Source: Agrobacterium vitis
GTDB lineage: Bacteria; Pseudomonadota; Alphaproteobacteria; Rhizobiales; Rhizobiaceae
Reading direction: 5' to 3'
Assembly: GCF_013426735.1 (NCBI RefSeq)
Contig: NZ_AP023273.1
Location: 248,001-312,000 of the forward strand
Length of the DNA stretch: 64,000 nt
A program made the position numbers and the translations under genes. This document shows positions 8,892 to 17,657 of the stretch, piece after piece. How positions within the stretch are numbered: the stretch's first letter is position 1; the number at the start of each line of letters is the position of its first letter. The notes beneath the pieces were generated by a model that saw only the letters and a program-made list of their open reading frames with translations, was not told the DNA's origin and ran no database searches.

Positions 8892-9769
8892 CGCACACCC
8901 TCGCCTGGCATGGTCTCTTTGGCCAGGTTCTCCTTGGCAATGAAGCCGAGCGCGTGGCAGGTGCTGATCACATGAGTGCCGGCTTTTTCCTGTTCATCCT
9001 TGATCCGGTCATGCAGCAGCGGCAATTGCGTCCAGTGCGTTTTGGGCCGGTAATGATGTTCGGCGTGATAGCCGTTGCCGAACCACAGCCAGTTGTAGAA
9101 GCTTTTGTAACTGCTGACGCCCCAGGCAATCGGCTCATCCGGATCGCCATGCAGATGCTCGTAGTAACCATTGAGAGACGACAGGCAATTGCCGAGATAA
9201 TAGAACGGCACGAGGAACAGCGTCGCCTTCCAATCATAGGCCAGGGCCGCCAGCGCGACGACAATGAAGCTGATCAGTTCGATCCGCCCCCACTTGGCTT
9301 CAAACGGTCGCTTGGCAGCGATAGCCCGATGGATTTCGCCCAGATCGTCCCGGAAAAAGCTCAGAAACGTGTAGGAAAACACATTTTCCGGCTCGCCGTT
9401 CTTGCCGTGCTTGTAAATCGACAGCAAATCAACGGTCTTGCCGCTCTCATCCGGCCGGTCGCTATTGCCGGAATGATGGCGCATATGGACCCAGTGATAA
9501 TAGGTCTGAGAAAAGCCGATGGTGATCGATTCCAGCAGGCTGAAGGCATAATTCATCCAGCCCGGCTTGAAATAGGGCGTATGGATGAAGTTATGGGAAA
9601 TGCTATTGATATTCCAGGAAATCGACAGCGCATAAATGCAGGCAAGCACAAAAGAAAGCCAGAGTGGCCGGCTCTCGAACCCGGCAATCAGATAGATGTT
9701 GAAGGCCAGATGCAGCAATGCTGCGGCGACAGACACACTATCCCATTTCGAATAGGCAAAAAGTTTCAT
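8888..9769 (-). CDS. Membrane fatty acid desaturase/hydroxylase
   Basis: This 293-residue integral membrane di-iron enzyme has all three histidine boxes: HNFIH (59-63), HMRHH (95-99) and HAEHH (235-239), with hydrophobic segments between them. The family introduces double bonds or hydroxyl groups into acyl chains, using electrons from ferredoxin or cytochrome b5. The substrate cannot be read from sequence. It is the central lipid-related member of the eight-gene cluster and is linked by ATGA overlaps to the hydrolase downstream and to the SMR-type gene upstream, so it is surely co-expressed with them. Confidence 0.88.
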   Translation of the reverse strand: MKLFAYSKWDSVSVAAALLHLAFNIYLIAGFESRPLWLSFVLACIYALSISWNINSISHNFIHTPYFKPGWMNYAFSLLESITIGFSQTYYHWVHMRHHSGNSDRPDESGKTVDLLSIYKHGKNGEPENVFSYTFLSFFRDDLGEIHRAIAAKRPFEAKWGRIELISFIVVALAALAYDWKATLFLVPFYYLGNCLSSLNGYYEHLHGDPDEPIAWGVSSYKSFYNWLWFGNGYHAEHHYRPKTHWTQLPLLHDRIKDEQEKAGTHVISTCHALGFIAKENLAKETMPGEGVR

Positions 9770-10119
9770 AGTCCTGTTGCTCCGACACAGACCACACCGG
9801 CAGTCACAAGCGCGACCCCGACGGCATGGCGAAGGTTGATGGATTCCTTGAAGATCACCGCACCGGCAATCGTGATAGTGGCATAGCTCATCGCCATGAT
9901 CGGAAAGGCGACGGACAGCGAGACACTGGCAAGCACCCGGCTCCAGGCAAGGAGTTCGACGAGCCAGAAGCAGATCCCGGCCCAGACGACGGGCCGCAGA
10001 ACCATCTGTCTGGCATCGCCCACACCCGCCCCTTTTTTGAAGCAGATCTCACGGCCTGTCTCCGTCAGGATACAGAACAGGATCAGCGCCAGCATCGACA
10101 GATCGAGGCCTTGTTTCAT
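9766..10119 (-). CDS. Small four-helix SMR/EamA-type membrane protein (internal to cluster)
   Basis: The protein has 117 residues from the ATG at 10119, which overlaps the stop of the arginase-like gene as ATGA; a longer frame upstream would lie inside that gene and is not needed. Four predicted membrane helices and a half-EamA pattern (SVSLSVAFPIMAMSYATITI, HAVGVALVTAGVVCVGAT) pair it with the similar protein at 6501-6869. A glutamate in helix 1 (LTETGREICFKKGA) could serve proton coupling as in SMR pumps. Likely half of a two-subunit exporter or flippase for the product of this cluster. Confidence 0.75.
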   Translation of the reverse strand: MKQGLDLSMLALILFCILTETGREICFKKGAGVGDARQMVLRPVVWAGICFWLVELLAWSRVLASVSLSVAFPIMAMSYATITIAGAVIFKESINLRHAVGVALVTAGVVCVGATGL

Positions 10120-11069
10120 CACATCTGCTCCCCGAAGATATCCAGCAACGCGAGGTTTGCGGCGCTGTTGATGGTGCAGATCTGCGGGCTGGGACATGTA
10201 TGGCGGGGTTGATCGATCAGGATCTCGCCCTTTTTCAACATCCGGGTCCAGAGAGTGCCGCTATAATCGGGACGGGAATAATCCCCCGTTACATCGGCGC
10301 CGATAATCCGATGGCGCTCACCAATCGCGCTGATGATCGACAGGACATAGGGCATCTGCATTTGCCCCTGGTCCCAATTGGTCACCGCATCGCCCTGAAC
10401 CAGAACATCCTTGTCCAGAGTGATGTAGACACAGTCGGTCTGAATACTGGCCAGCAGCCGGTCGATGAAATTCATCTCGCCGATCTCGGCGATGGTCTGC
10501 CAATAGAGATCACGGGCATGCTGCCTGTAGGATTGCCCGGAACCGTAACTGGCCTTCACCCGGCTAGGCGGATGCATATAGGGATAAAGCTCCAGCCGTC
10601 CGCTGGTCAGCAGGTCGAGATTTGCGCCCTTGCGCTCAGGCGTCTCCAGATCATTGCTACAAACGCCGATGGTGATGACTTTATCGACCTGCGGATTGGC
10701 AAGGGTGCGATTTACCCAGGAACCACAATGCATGCCGCCATCGAAATGCACCCAGTCGGGATGATTATCGATGTGAATGACGGTCACGCGCTCGCTGCGG
10801 CGTTCCAGGGCCTGGTCAATCAGCAGTGATGTGACATGATGAAAATCGCCCGACCCCATGAAGCAGAGGCGCGGTTCGGCAGACCCCTGCCGTCCCGCTT
10901 GGCTGATCTTCCGCCACAGCGTATCGAGCGCGGCTTGCCGCCCCCAAAGACGCACAGCCCTGCCGCTTTGCTGTTCTTTGAGTTCATGCGCGCCTGCCAT
11001 TTTGCAGGTGCGCATGAACTCGGGCTGCAACTCCAGCGCGTCATCGAGATGAAGAAGCAGGAGTTGCAC
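10119..11069 (-). CDS. Arginase/ureohydrolase-fold protein
   Basis: This 316-residue protein keeps the binuclear manganese ligands of the arginase/agmatinase/formiminoglutamase superfamily: GSGDFHH (72-78, for GGDH), DNHPD (101-105, for DxHxD) and TLDKD (217-221, for SxDxD). Overall similarity to true arginases is low and the spacing differs, so the C-N bond it hydrolyses is unknown; a guanidino, amidino or amide substrate is plausible. The GTG start follows GGAG by eight bases and lies four bases after the aminotransferase stop. Codons 17-30 contain a long perfect inverted repeat (10980-11021). Confidence 0.78.
   Translation of the reverse strand: MQLLLLHLDDALELQPEFMRTCKMAGAHELKEQQSGRAVRLWGRQAALDTLWRKISQAGRQGSAEPRLCFMGSGDFHHVTSLLIDQALERRSERVTVIHIDNHPDWVHFDGGMHCGSWVNRTLANPQVDKVITIGVCSNDLETPERKGANLDLLTSGRLELYPYMHPPSRVKASYGSGQSYRQHARDLYWQTIAEIGEMNFIDRLLASIQTDCVYITLDKDVLVQGDAVTNWDQGQMQMPYVLSIISAIGERHRIIGADVTGDYSRPDYSGTLWTRMLKKGEILIDQPRHTCPSPQICTINSAANLALLDIFGEQM
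10980..11021. repeat. Long hairpin inside the arginase-like coding region
   Basis: Arms GAGTTCATGCGC (10980-10991) and GCGCATGAACTC (11010-11021) are perfect 12-base complements, continued inward after one mismatch by CCTGC (10993-10997) and GCAGG (11004-11008), leaving a six-base loop. The structure falls in early codons of the gene, where mRNA folding could limit translation, or it is an operator-like site. Confidence 0.85.
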
Positions 11070-11073
11070 GGCT

Positions 11074-12486
11074 CTATCTCCGTGCAGCGCGGGTCAACAG
11101 CTGATCGAGCAGGGTGAGGGCCAGATCGATTTCGCTGTTGCTGATCATCAGGTTGGGAGCGAGCGTAATGACGTTCTTATGGTAGCCGCCGACATCGAGC
11201 ACCAGACCATAGGTCTTGCCATCGACAACCATATCACCCTTCATGCCCTCGTCCGACATCCAGTCGAGCGTTGCCTTGTCGGGGGTAAACCCGTCCTCCT
11301 TGCAGACTTCCATCCGCAGGGCGAGGCCGAGACCATCGACGTCTCCGACGATGGCGTGACGCTTTTCGAGAACCTTCAGGCCATCGAGGAAGCGGGCGCC
11401 TTTTTCCATGACGCTGGCGCCAAAATCACCCTCGCCGACCATTTTCATGGTTTCCAGCGCAACGGCGGTGCCCATCGGATTGCTGGCGAAGGTCGAATGG
11501 GTCGAGCCGGGCGGGAAAATCGTCGGATTGATCATTTCCTCGCGCGCCCAGATGCCGGACAGCGGATTGAGACCATTGGTAATGGCCTTACCGAATACCA
11601 GAACATCAGGCGACACGCCGAAATGCTCGATCGACCACAGCTTGCCAGTGCGATAGACGCCCATCTGGATTTCATCGACGACCAGCAGGATGCCGTGGTC
11701 ATCAAGCACTTTCTTCAATCCGGTGAAGAAATTCATCGGCGGAATGACATAGCCACCGGTACCCTGGATCGGCTCGACATAGAAAGCGGCATATTCGGAT
11801 TTACCGGCCTTGGGGTCCCAGACGCCGTTATATTCGCTTTCGAACAGGCGGGCGAATTTCTGTACGCAGACCTCACCATATTCTTCCTTCGACATGCCCT
11901 TTGGGCCGCGGAAATGATAGGGAAACTCGATGAACTGGGCGCGGTCGCTGAAATGGCCGTAGCGGCGGCGGTAGCGATAGCTTGAGGTAATCGCGCTCGC
12001 GCCGAGCGTGCGGCCATGATAGCCGCCCTCAAAGGCGAACATCAGGCTTTTGCCACCGGTGAAATTGCGCACCAGCTTCAGCGAATCCTCGACAGCCTGT
12101 GAGCCGCCGACATTGAAATGCACCCGGCCCTTATGGCCAAACTTCTGCTCGGCATCGCGGGCAATCAGCGCGGCAAGCTCGACTTTTTCCCGGTGCAGAT
12201 ATTGAGATGCCACCTGCGGAAGCTGGTCGAGCTGACGATGGGCCGCATTGTTCAGCCGCTCGTTGCGATAGCCGAAATTGACGGCGGAATACCACATTTG
12301 CAGGTCGAGAAACGGCGTCTGGCTGGCATCGTAGACGAAGGAGCCTTCGCAGCCTTCGAAGAATTTCGGCTTATCCGTATAATGGACGGTGTCGCCATGA
12401 GAACAATAGAGGTTCTCGAGTTCTCTCAATTCGTCTTCCGAAGGTGAGACGACAGGTGGTTCGGCAATCTTGAGCGTTGCACGCAT
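11074..12486 (-). CDS. Class III PLP-dependent aminotransferase
   Basis: This 470-residue fold-type I enzyme of the omega-amino-acid/GABA/ornithine aminotransferase class has a phosphate-binding GSQ (128-130), the pyridine-binding DE pair (D271-E272) and the Schiff-base lysine in FGKAITNG (K300). The family moves amino groups of non-alpha amines such as diamines, omega-amino acids and amino alcohols; some relatives are phospho-lyases acting on phosphorylated amino alcohols, which would fit the neighbouring phosphatase. It lies 13 bases after the HAD phosphatase stop and 4 bases before the arginase-like gene. Substrate not assignable. Confidence 0.88.
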   Translation of the reverse strand: MRATLKIAEPPVVSPSEDELRELENLYCSHGDTVHYTDKPKFFEGCEGSFVYDASQTPFLDLQMWYSAVNFGYRNERLNNAAHRQLDQLPQVASQYLHREKVELAALIARDAEQKFGHKGRVHFNVGGSQAVEDSLKLVRNFTGGKSLMFAFEGGYHGRTLGASAITSSYRYRRRYGHFSDRAQFIEFPYHFRGPKGMSKEEYGEVCVQKFARLFESEYNGVWDPKAGKSEYAAFYVEPIQGTGGYVIPPMNFFTGLKKVLDDHGILLVVDEIQMGVYRTGKLWSIEHFGVSPDVLVFGKAITNGLNPLSGIWAREEMINPTIFPPGSTHSTFASNPMGTAVALETMKMVGEGDFGASVMEKGARFLDGLKVLEKRHAIVGDVDGLGLALRMEVCKEDGFTPDKATLDWMSDEGMKGDMVVDGKTYGLVLDVGGYHKNVITLAPNLMISNSEIDLALTLLDQLLTRAARR

Positions 12487-12499
12487 GCTCTTGTTTTCC

Positions 12500-13204
12500 C
12501 TAAGCTATTTTTGATGCAGGAACAGTGGTCACAGCAGCACCAGCCCCAATCGCCAGGGACTTGGTCTTCAAGGTCTTGAGTGCGGCTGTGATATCGGTGA
12601 AATCGCGGTAGGCGATGAAGGGGATCCGGTTTTCCTGGCAATGGACCGCCAGTTTGTATTTGGCGAAGATCAGCTTGGCGGCATGGCTGGAGACGCAGAA
12701 ATCCGAGCGGCCATCGCCGATATAGATGTGATCCGCATCGCCGGAGCGGATGACGTTGCATTTGCAGACACCCGATCCGGTGACGCAGTTTTGGCTGGCA
12801 AAGGGATGGTCGAGGTCGAAAACCGTCGGGTTGCCGCAGGAGGGTTCCAGCATGCGGTTGGCAACCACTTCGATATCGTTGATGCCGTGATGGCTGAGAA
12901 CACGGCGAATGAAATAATCGACACCGTCGCTGACAATGGTCAAACGAATATGGTTCTGGAGGCAGAACCGGCGGAATTCGGGAAAGCCAGCGTCGATTTC
13001 GACGTCGCCGAGAAACCGATCAATCTCATGGCGATAGGCTTGCAACAGACGGATCTGAGCCCGCATGCATTCAGCGGAATTGATCTCTCCCGCTTCCCAT
13101 TGTTGTTCGATATCGGTCCATTCAGGCAGGGCGAACCGCTCCAGGACGAGGTCAGTGACGTCCTGTTTCGATATCGTGCCGTCAAAATCGCAGAAAGCTT
13201 GCAT
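12500..13204 (-). CDS. HAD-IB phosphatase (MtnX/PSP-like), first gene of cluster
   Basis: The protein has 234 residues and HAD motifs I (CDFDGT, catalytic D6 and D8), II (IVSDG) and IV (YIGDGRSDFC). It fits the HAD-IB group with phosphoserine phosphatase, MtnX and phosphoethanolamine/phosphocholine phosphatases. A cysteine-rich middle part (NCVTGSGVCKCNV) is seen in MtnX-like proteins. There is no methionine-salvage gene nearby, so a phosphorylated amino acid or amino alcohol is more likely as substrate. AAGGA lies five bases before the ATG. It is the promoter-proximal gene of the operon running to 6501. Confidence 0.82.
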   Translation of the reverse strand: MQAFCDFDGTISKQDVTDLVLERFALPEWTDIEQQWEAGEINSAECMRAQIRLLQAYRHEIDRFLGDVEIDAGFPEFRRFCLQNHIRLTIVSDGVDYFIRRVLSHHGINDIEVVANRMLEPSCGNPTVFDLDHPFASQNCVTGSGVCKCNVIRSGDADHIYIGDGRSDFCVSSHAAKLIFAKYKLAVHCQENRIPFIAYRDFTDITAALKTLKTKSLAIGAGAAVTTVPASKIA

Positions 13205-13383
13205 GGTGGTTCCTTCAATCTGTGAAAGAACCCTAGAACCGGGACCTGAAAGCTGGATTAGACGAAAATGAAGTGAAACTTAAATGTCGATTTTTTTTGC
13301 CAACCAGCCTCGGCGTGTCTTCGTTGACTTAAAAATTATGCTTTATAATCATTTACTTGCATCCTATGACTGCAACCCGCCGA

Positions 13384-14766
13384 TCAAGCCGCAGTGAGCG
13401 TCCCCGCTGGCACAAGCAGGTCCATGCGCAAGCCATAGCCCCAGTCCGGCACACCCAATTCGATATCAACCGAAAGGCGGCCCGCAATTGCCGCAGCAAT
13501 GGCAAGGCCAAGCCCGGTCCCCTCACGCTCTGTTGTCGGCAACCGGTAGAATTGCTGGAAAACCTTGTCGCGATGCTGAACAGGAATGCCCGGTCCGCTG
13601 TCATTGACTGAAACGCACCAGCAGTCCTCTTTGGACGTAATCATAACCTCGATTGCACCGGCATCCGGCGAATATTTGATGGCATTGTCAACGACATTGT
13701 CGATCATCATTCGCAACAAGGTGCTGTCAGTCGCCACCAATGCCTCTTCATCGCCAGAAAGCTCTACCTGCAAACGTCTGTCGTTGAAGATTGGTCCGAA
13801 ATCCGCCAGCGCCTTGGCAACCAGATCGAAGAGATTGGTCTGTTGCAGGTTCAGAGGCTGGTGGCTAACGCGGGCCAGATTGAGCATCTGCTCGATCAGA
13901 TGCATGGCTCGCTCATTGCTGGCGGTCAGATCCTTCATCAACGCCTGTCGCTCTTCTTCTGAATCGGACCGTTCGATCAATTGCAGCAGCAGTTTTATGC
14001 CAGCCTGCGGCGTACGCAATTGATGAGCGGCGAGATCGGCAAAGCGGCGCTCGAGCGTCAGGGATATGCGCAGCTTTTCCATGAACTGATTGAGCGAGCC
14101 GACCAGAGGAATGAGGTCGCGCGGCAAACCATCGGTGGAAATTGCCGAAAGATCGTCCGGCGTACGCGACCTGATCTGACGGACAAGCACCCGGATATGA
14201 TTGAGGCCGTTATGAATGACGAACCACACAACAATGGCGATGGCCGGAACCAGGATCATCAATGGAAAGGACAGATTGAGAATGATATTGGCGACCAACC
14301 CGTCGCGCAGTGCCATTTTCTCGGCAACTTCAATGGTCACGGGAGAATTGGGAATGGGCAATGTATAAACCCGCCAAGCCTCACCGTTTAGCTTGAAATT
14401 GGAAAAGCCGCGTTTGAATTCCGGGACGGACTCGGGAAAGGAATTGCTGCTGACCATGACCAGATGCCCATTTCTCCAAGCCCGAAAGGCGTGAGCATCG
14501 GCGTAGTCGTCCGCATCCTCGTTCAGGGACAGCTGGTCGTCCATGTTGAAATCCAGATCTGGGATCTGGACGATCGGCTTGTCCTCATTCTTGGCCAGCG
14601 GATGGTTAAGCAGGACCCAAAGCGTGTTGGCGTCGTTGATCAACTCCGCATCATAGATATTTTCGATCTCGCGGTCGGCGCTTCGATATGCAAAGGCGCC
14701 GACCAGCGCAATTGTAATGATCAGTGTCGGCAGAATTCTCAGGAACAGTCTTTGACTGAGTGTCAC
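13384..14766 (-). CDS. Sensor histidine kinase, TctE/QseC-like
   Basis: This 460-residue inner-membrane kinase has a first membrane helix at about 8-28, a periplasmic sensor of about 130 residues resembling the 2CSK_N domain of TctE-type kinases, a second helix, a HAMP-like linker, the phospho-accepting H box (LAAHQLRTPQAG) and an ATPase domain with N (DNVVDNAIKYS), G1 (DSGPGIP) and G2 (GTGLGLAI) boxes. TctE relatives sense carboxylic acids. It begins with GTG three bases after the response regulator gene. The pair lies between two minus-strand operons and could regulate either. Confidence 0.9.
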   Translation of the reverse strand: MTLSQRLFLRILPTLIITIALVGAFAYRSADREIENIYDAELINDANTLWVLLNHPLAKNEDKPIVQIPDLDFNMDDQLSLNEDADDYADAHAFRAWRNGHLVMVSSNSFPESVPEFKRGFSNFKLNGEAWRVYTLPIPNSPVTIEVAEKMALRDGLVANIILNLSFPLMILVPAIAIVVWFVIHNGLNHIRVLVRQIRSRTPDDLSAISTDGLPRDLIPLVGSLNQFMEKLRISLTLERRFADLAAHQLRTPQAGIKLLLQLIERSDSEEERQALMKDLTASNERAMHLIEQMLNLARVSHQPLNLQQTNLFDLVAKALADFGPIFNDRRLQVELSGDEEALVATDSTLLRMMIDNVVDNAIKYSPDAGAIEVMITSKEDCWCVSVNDSGPGIPVQHRDKVFQQFYRLPTTEREGTGLGLAIAAAIAGRLSVDIELGVPDWGYGLRMDLLVPAGTLTAA

Positions 14767-14769
14767 GTG

Positions 14770-15426
14770 TCACCGCTCGACCATATAGCCGACGCCTCTG
14801 ATGGATTTGATGAAATCGGCGCCCAATTTTTTGCGCAGACTGTAGATCGTCACTTCTATCGTATTGCTCTCAACCATGGCCGAAATATCGTAAAGAGCGT
14901 ATTCGATATCGCTTTTGGTGACGTAGCGCCCAGCACGCTCCATCAGCAGCTTGAGCAGATGGAACTCCTTGCCAGCCACATGCAGGGGCGTGCCATTCTG
15001 GCGGGCGATCATCGCGGATGGGTCAAGCTCGACATTGCCGCAACGGATCAAGGTCTCGGTGCGCCCTTCATACCGGCGGGCAAGCGCTCGAACACGGGCC
15101 AGAAGCTCGTCCAGATCGAAAGGCTTGACCAGATAATCGTCGGCCCCTTCATCCAGCCCCTCGACCCGCGAGCGGATACTGTCGAGCGCCGTCAGCAGCA
15201 GAACAGGAACCTTGTTGCCGCTGGCACGCAAGGTTCGAACCACCTCGAAACCGCTGGCCTTCGGCAGGTTTACATCCAGAATAACAACGGCATAGTCATT
15301 ATCCTGAATGGCCAGCAGCCCGGTTTCGCCATCCCGCATCAGGTCCACGCCATAGGCGTGTTTCTCAAAGGCCTTCTTCAGGGAAGAGCCCAGAATGACG
15401 TCGTCTTCGACCACCAGAATCCGCAA
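14770..15426 (-). CDS. OmpR-family response regulator, TctD-like
   Basis: I place the start at the TTG at 15426, giving MRILVVEDD and 218 residues, because GAGAG lies eight bases upstream; GTG at 15441 or TTG at 15471 would add residues outside the receiver domain. The receiver has the acidic pair E7-D8-D9, phospho-acceptor D51 (VVILDVNLP), T and K (KPFDLDELL). A winged-helix DNA-binding domain follows (SNTIEVTIYSLRKKL). It is the partner of the kinase directly downstream. Confidence 0.9.
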   Translation of the reverse strand: MRILVVEDDVILGSSLKKAFEKHAYGVDLMRDGETGLLAIQDNDYAVVILDVNLPKASGFEVVRTLRASGNKVPVLLLTALDSIRSRVEGLDEGADDYLVKPFDLDELLARVRALARRYEGRTETLIRCGNVELDPSAMIARQNGTPLHVAGKEFHLLKLLMERAGRYVTKSDIEYALYDISAMVESNTIEVTIYSLRKKLGADFIKSIRGVGYMVER

Positions 15427-15582
15427 TGCCGATACTCTCACATATGCTGTGCCCGGCACAGAAACGTCCAAACGTCCACTCCAGGCTAATCGCGCATTCT
15501 ACTGCACAGTTTGTGCTGCAAATCGAGTCACATTTACGCAAGGAGCTGGATCGGCGCAGGGTCATCGTCTTTCGTGAGCCTT

Positions 15583-16614
15583 TCAGCGAACACCCGCCAG
15601 ATCCAGTTCCGCGGCACGATGGCAACGCACGGCATTATCGCTGCCAGCTAGCGCCTCCAGCTGCGGCTCCACCTGGCGGCAAATGTCGGTGGCATAGGGA
15701 CAGCGGGGATGAAAAACACAGCCGGAGGGCGGCTTGGCGGCATTGGGGATTTCACCCTTGAGGATGATCCGCTTCTTGGCGGCATTGGCGCGGGGATCGG
15801 GCTGCGGCACAGACGACAGCAAGGCCTCAGTATAGGGATGGCGCGGCCTGTCAAACAGGCTTGCCGTATCGGCAATTTCCACCAGCCTGCCCAGATACAT
15901 GACGCCGACGCGGTTGGCGATATGCTCGACCATCGACAGGTCATGGGTGATGAACAGATAGGTCAGGCCGAACTGTTCCTGCAAATCCTGCATCAGGTTG
16001 ACGACTTGGGCCGCGACCGAAACATCCAGCGCCGAAACTGCTTCGTCGGCGGCGATGAAACTGGGATTGACGGCAAGCGCCCGGGCAATGCCGATACGCT
16101 GGCGCTGACCGCCGGAAAAGGCATGCGGATAACGGCTCATGAATTCGGGGCGAAGACCAACGAGCTTTAATAACTCTGCCACCCGGTCCTCGATTTCCGA
16201 TTTCGCCACCTTCTTGTTGATCAGCGGCTCACCGATAATTTCCAGCAGCCGCAGGCGCGGATTGAGCGATGAATACGGGTCCTGAAAGATCATCTGGACC
16301 TCGTCACGCAGCTCGCGCATCTCGGCATTACCCGCCTTGGCGATATCGATCAGCGAACTATTGCGGCGACGGAATGTCACCCGACCCTCCGTGACCGGAA
16401 AAGCCCGCAGCAGCAGCCGGGCGACAGTGGATTTGCCCGAGCCGCTTTCGCCGACCAGTCCCAGGGTCTCCCCTCTGCGCAATTGAAAACTGACATTCTC
16501 CACCGCACGCACGGCGCCGGTCTGTCGTCCGAGAAAGCCGGAATGGATCGGGAAATGTTTCTTCAGATCGGCGACATCCATCAGGAGGTCAGGTGCCATG
16601 GATAGCTCCGTCAT
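15583..16614 (-). CDS. Peptide/oligosaccharide ABC transporter ATPase, OppF/DppF-like
   Basis: This 343-residue cytoplasmic ATPase has Walker [10 protein letters not shown], signature LSGG-type motif (FSGGQRQRIGIARAL), Walker B (FIAADEAVSALD) and the C-terminal oligopeptide extension with cysteines (CVFHPRCPYATDIC) that binds an iron-sulfur cluster in some relatives. The ATG at 16614 overlaps the stop of the preceding ATPase gene as ATGA. It is the last gene of a five-gene operon running from 21785. Confidence 0.93.
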   Translation of the reverse strand: MTELSMAPDLLMDVADLKKHFPIHSGFLGRQTGAVRAVENVSFQLRRGETLGLVGESGSGKSTVARLLLRAFPVTEGRVTFRRRNSSLIDIAKAGNAEMRELRDEVQMIFQDPYSSLNPRLRLLEIIGEPLINKKVAKSEIEDRVAELLKLVGLRPEFMSRYPHAFSGGQRQRIGIARALAVNPSFIAADEAVSALDVSVAAQVVNLMQDLQEQFGLTYLFITHDLSMVEHIANRVGVMYLGRLVEIADTASLFDRPRHPYTEALLSSVPQPDPRANAAKKRIILKGEIPNAAKPPSGCVFHPRCPYATDICRQVEPQLEALAGSDNAVRCHRAAELDLAGVR

Positions 16615-17657
16615 CGCGCGGCACTCCCTGCTTGCATCGCTTCCGCAACAACATGACAACGGGCCATCCGCTCGTCATCAATCCGGGTGACGGCTGGGTA
16701 TATCCGGCGACAGTCCCCATCCCTGGCAAGCCCGCATCTGGGATGAAACACGCAACCGTCGGGCAGGTTGAAGGGATCGGGGATCATGCCGGGAATGGTG
16801 TTCAGCCGGTGCTGTTTTGCGGCCCCAAGCCTTGGAATAGAATTGAGCAATGCCCGCGTATAGGGATGTTTCGGATCGTAGAAAATATCCTCCGTCCTGC
16901 CCGTCTCCACAACATTGCCGAGATACATCACCGACACCCGGTCAGCGATATCCGCAACCACACCGAAATTATGGGTGATGAAGATGATCGACATGCCAAG
17001 CTCTGCCCTCAACTCCTTCAGCAAATCAAGGATTTGCGCCTCGGTGGTGACGTCCAGAGCTGTCGTCGGCTCGTCGGCAATCAGCACCTGCGGGCGGCAG
17101 GCGAGCGCAATGGCGATCATGGCGCGCTGGCGCATGCCACCGGAAAGCTGGTGCGGATAGCTGCGCATCATCTCATCGATGCGCGGCAGCCGAACCATAT
17201 CGAGCACTTCCCTGGCACGCTTTTCGGCATCCGCCTTGCTGCCTTGGCTGTGCAGCAGGATCGGCGTCATCACCTGATGGCCAATGGTATGGACCGGCGA
17301 CAATGCCGTCATCGGCTCCTGAAAGATCATGCCGATCCGGCCACCGCGCAGGGCGCGCATGTCGCGGCCATTGCGATCCAGCTTGGCGATGTCGGTCGTC
17401 TTGCCGGGAACCCCATTGAACAGAATCTGGCCATCGGAGATCTTGCCGACCTTGGGCAGCAATTGCATGATGGCCCGCACCGTAATCGATTTTCCAGAAC
17501 CACTTTCCCCAACGATGCCAAGCACTTCGCCCGGCATCAGTTTCAAGCTGACGCCATCGACTGCCCTGACCACGCCTTCTCTAACCTGAAAATGAACCTT
17601 GAGATTATCGATCTCGATAACAGGCTTTTCGTTCTCTGCGGGCATGTCTTCACTCAT
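16611..17657 (-). CDS. Peptide/oligosaccharide ABC transporter ATPase, OppD/DppD-like
   Basis: The protein has 348 residues: Walker A GESGSGKS, signature [15 protein letters not shown], Walker [13 protein letters not shown], and the C-terminal Opp/Dpp domain with conserved cysteines ([15 protein letters not shown]). It pairs with the OppF-like ATPase downstream to energise the two permeases. ATGA-type overlaps on both sides show tight coupling in the operon. Confidence 0.93.
   Translation of the reverse strand: MSEDMPAENEKPVIEIDNLKVHFQVREGVVRAVDGVSLKLMPGEVLGIVGESGSGKSITVRAIMQLLPKVGKISDGQILFNGVPGKTTDIAKLDRNGRDMRALRGGRIGMIFQEPMTALSPVHTIGHQVMTPILLHSQGSKADAEKRAREVLDMVRLPRIDEMMRSYPHQLSGGMRQRAMIAIALACRPQVLIADEPTTALDVTTEAQILDLLKELRAELGMSIIFITHNFGVVADIADRVSVMYLGNVVETGRTEDIFYDPKHPYTRALLNSIPRLGAAKQHRLNTIPGMIPDPFNLPDGCVFHPRCGLARDGDCRRIYPAVTRIDDERMARCHVVAEAMQAGSAAR

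Noticed and set aside
8648..9886. A 412-codon open frame antisense to the hydrolase and desaturase genes
   Set aside because: The desaturase histidine boxes and hydrolase motifs prove the minus-strand genes; the antisense frame is a by-product.
13324..13349. TTGACT and TATAAT on the plus strand, suggesting a promoter antisense to the histidine kinase gene
   Set aside because: Spacing is only 14 bases and no gene or structured RNA follows, so it is likely chance in an AT-rich gap.
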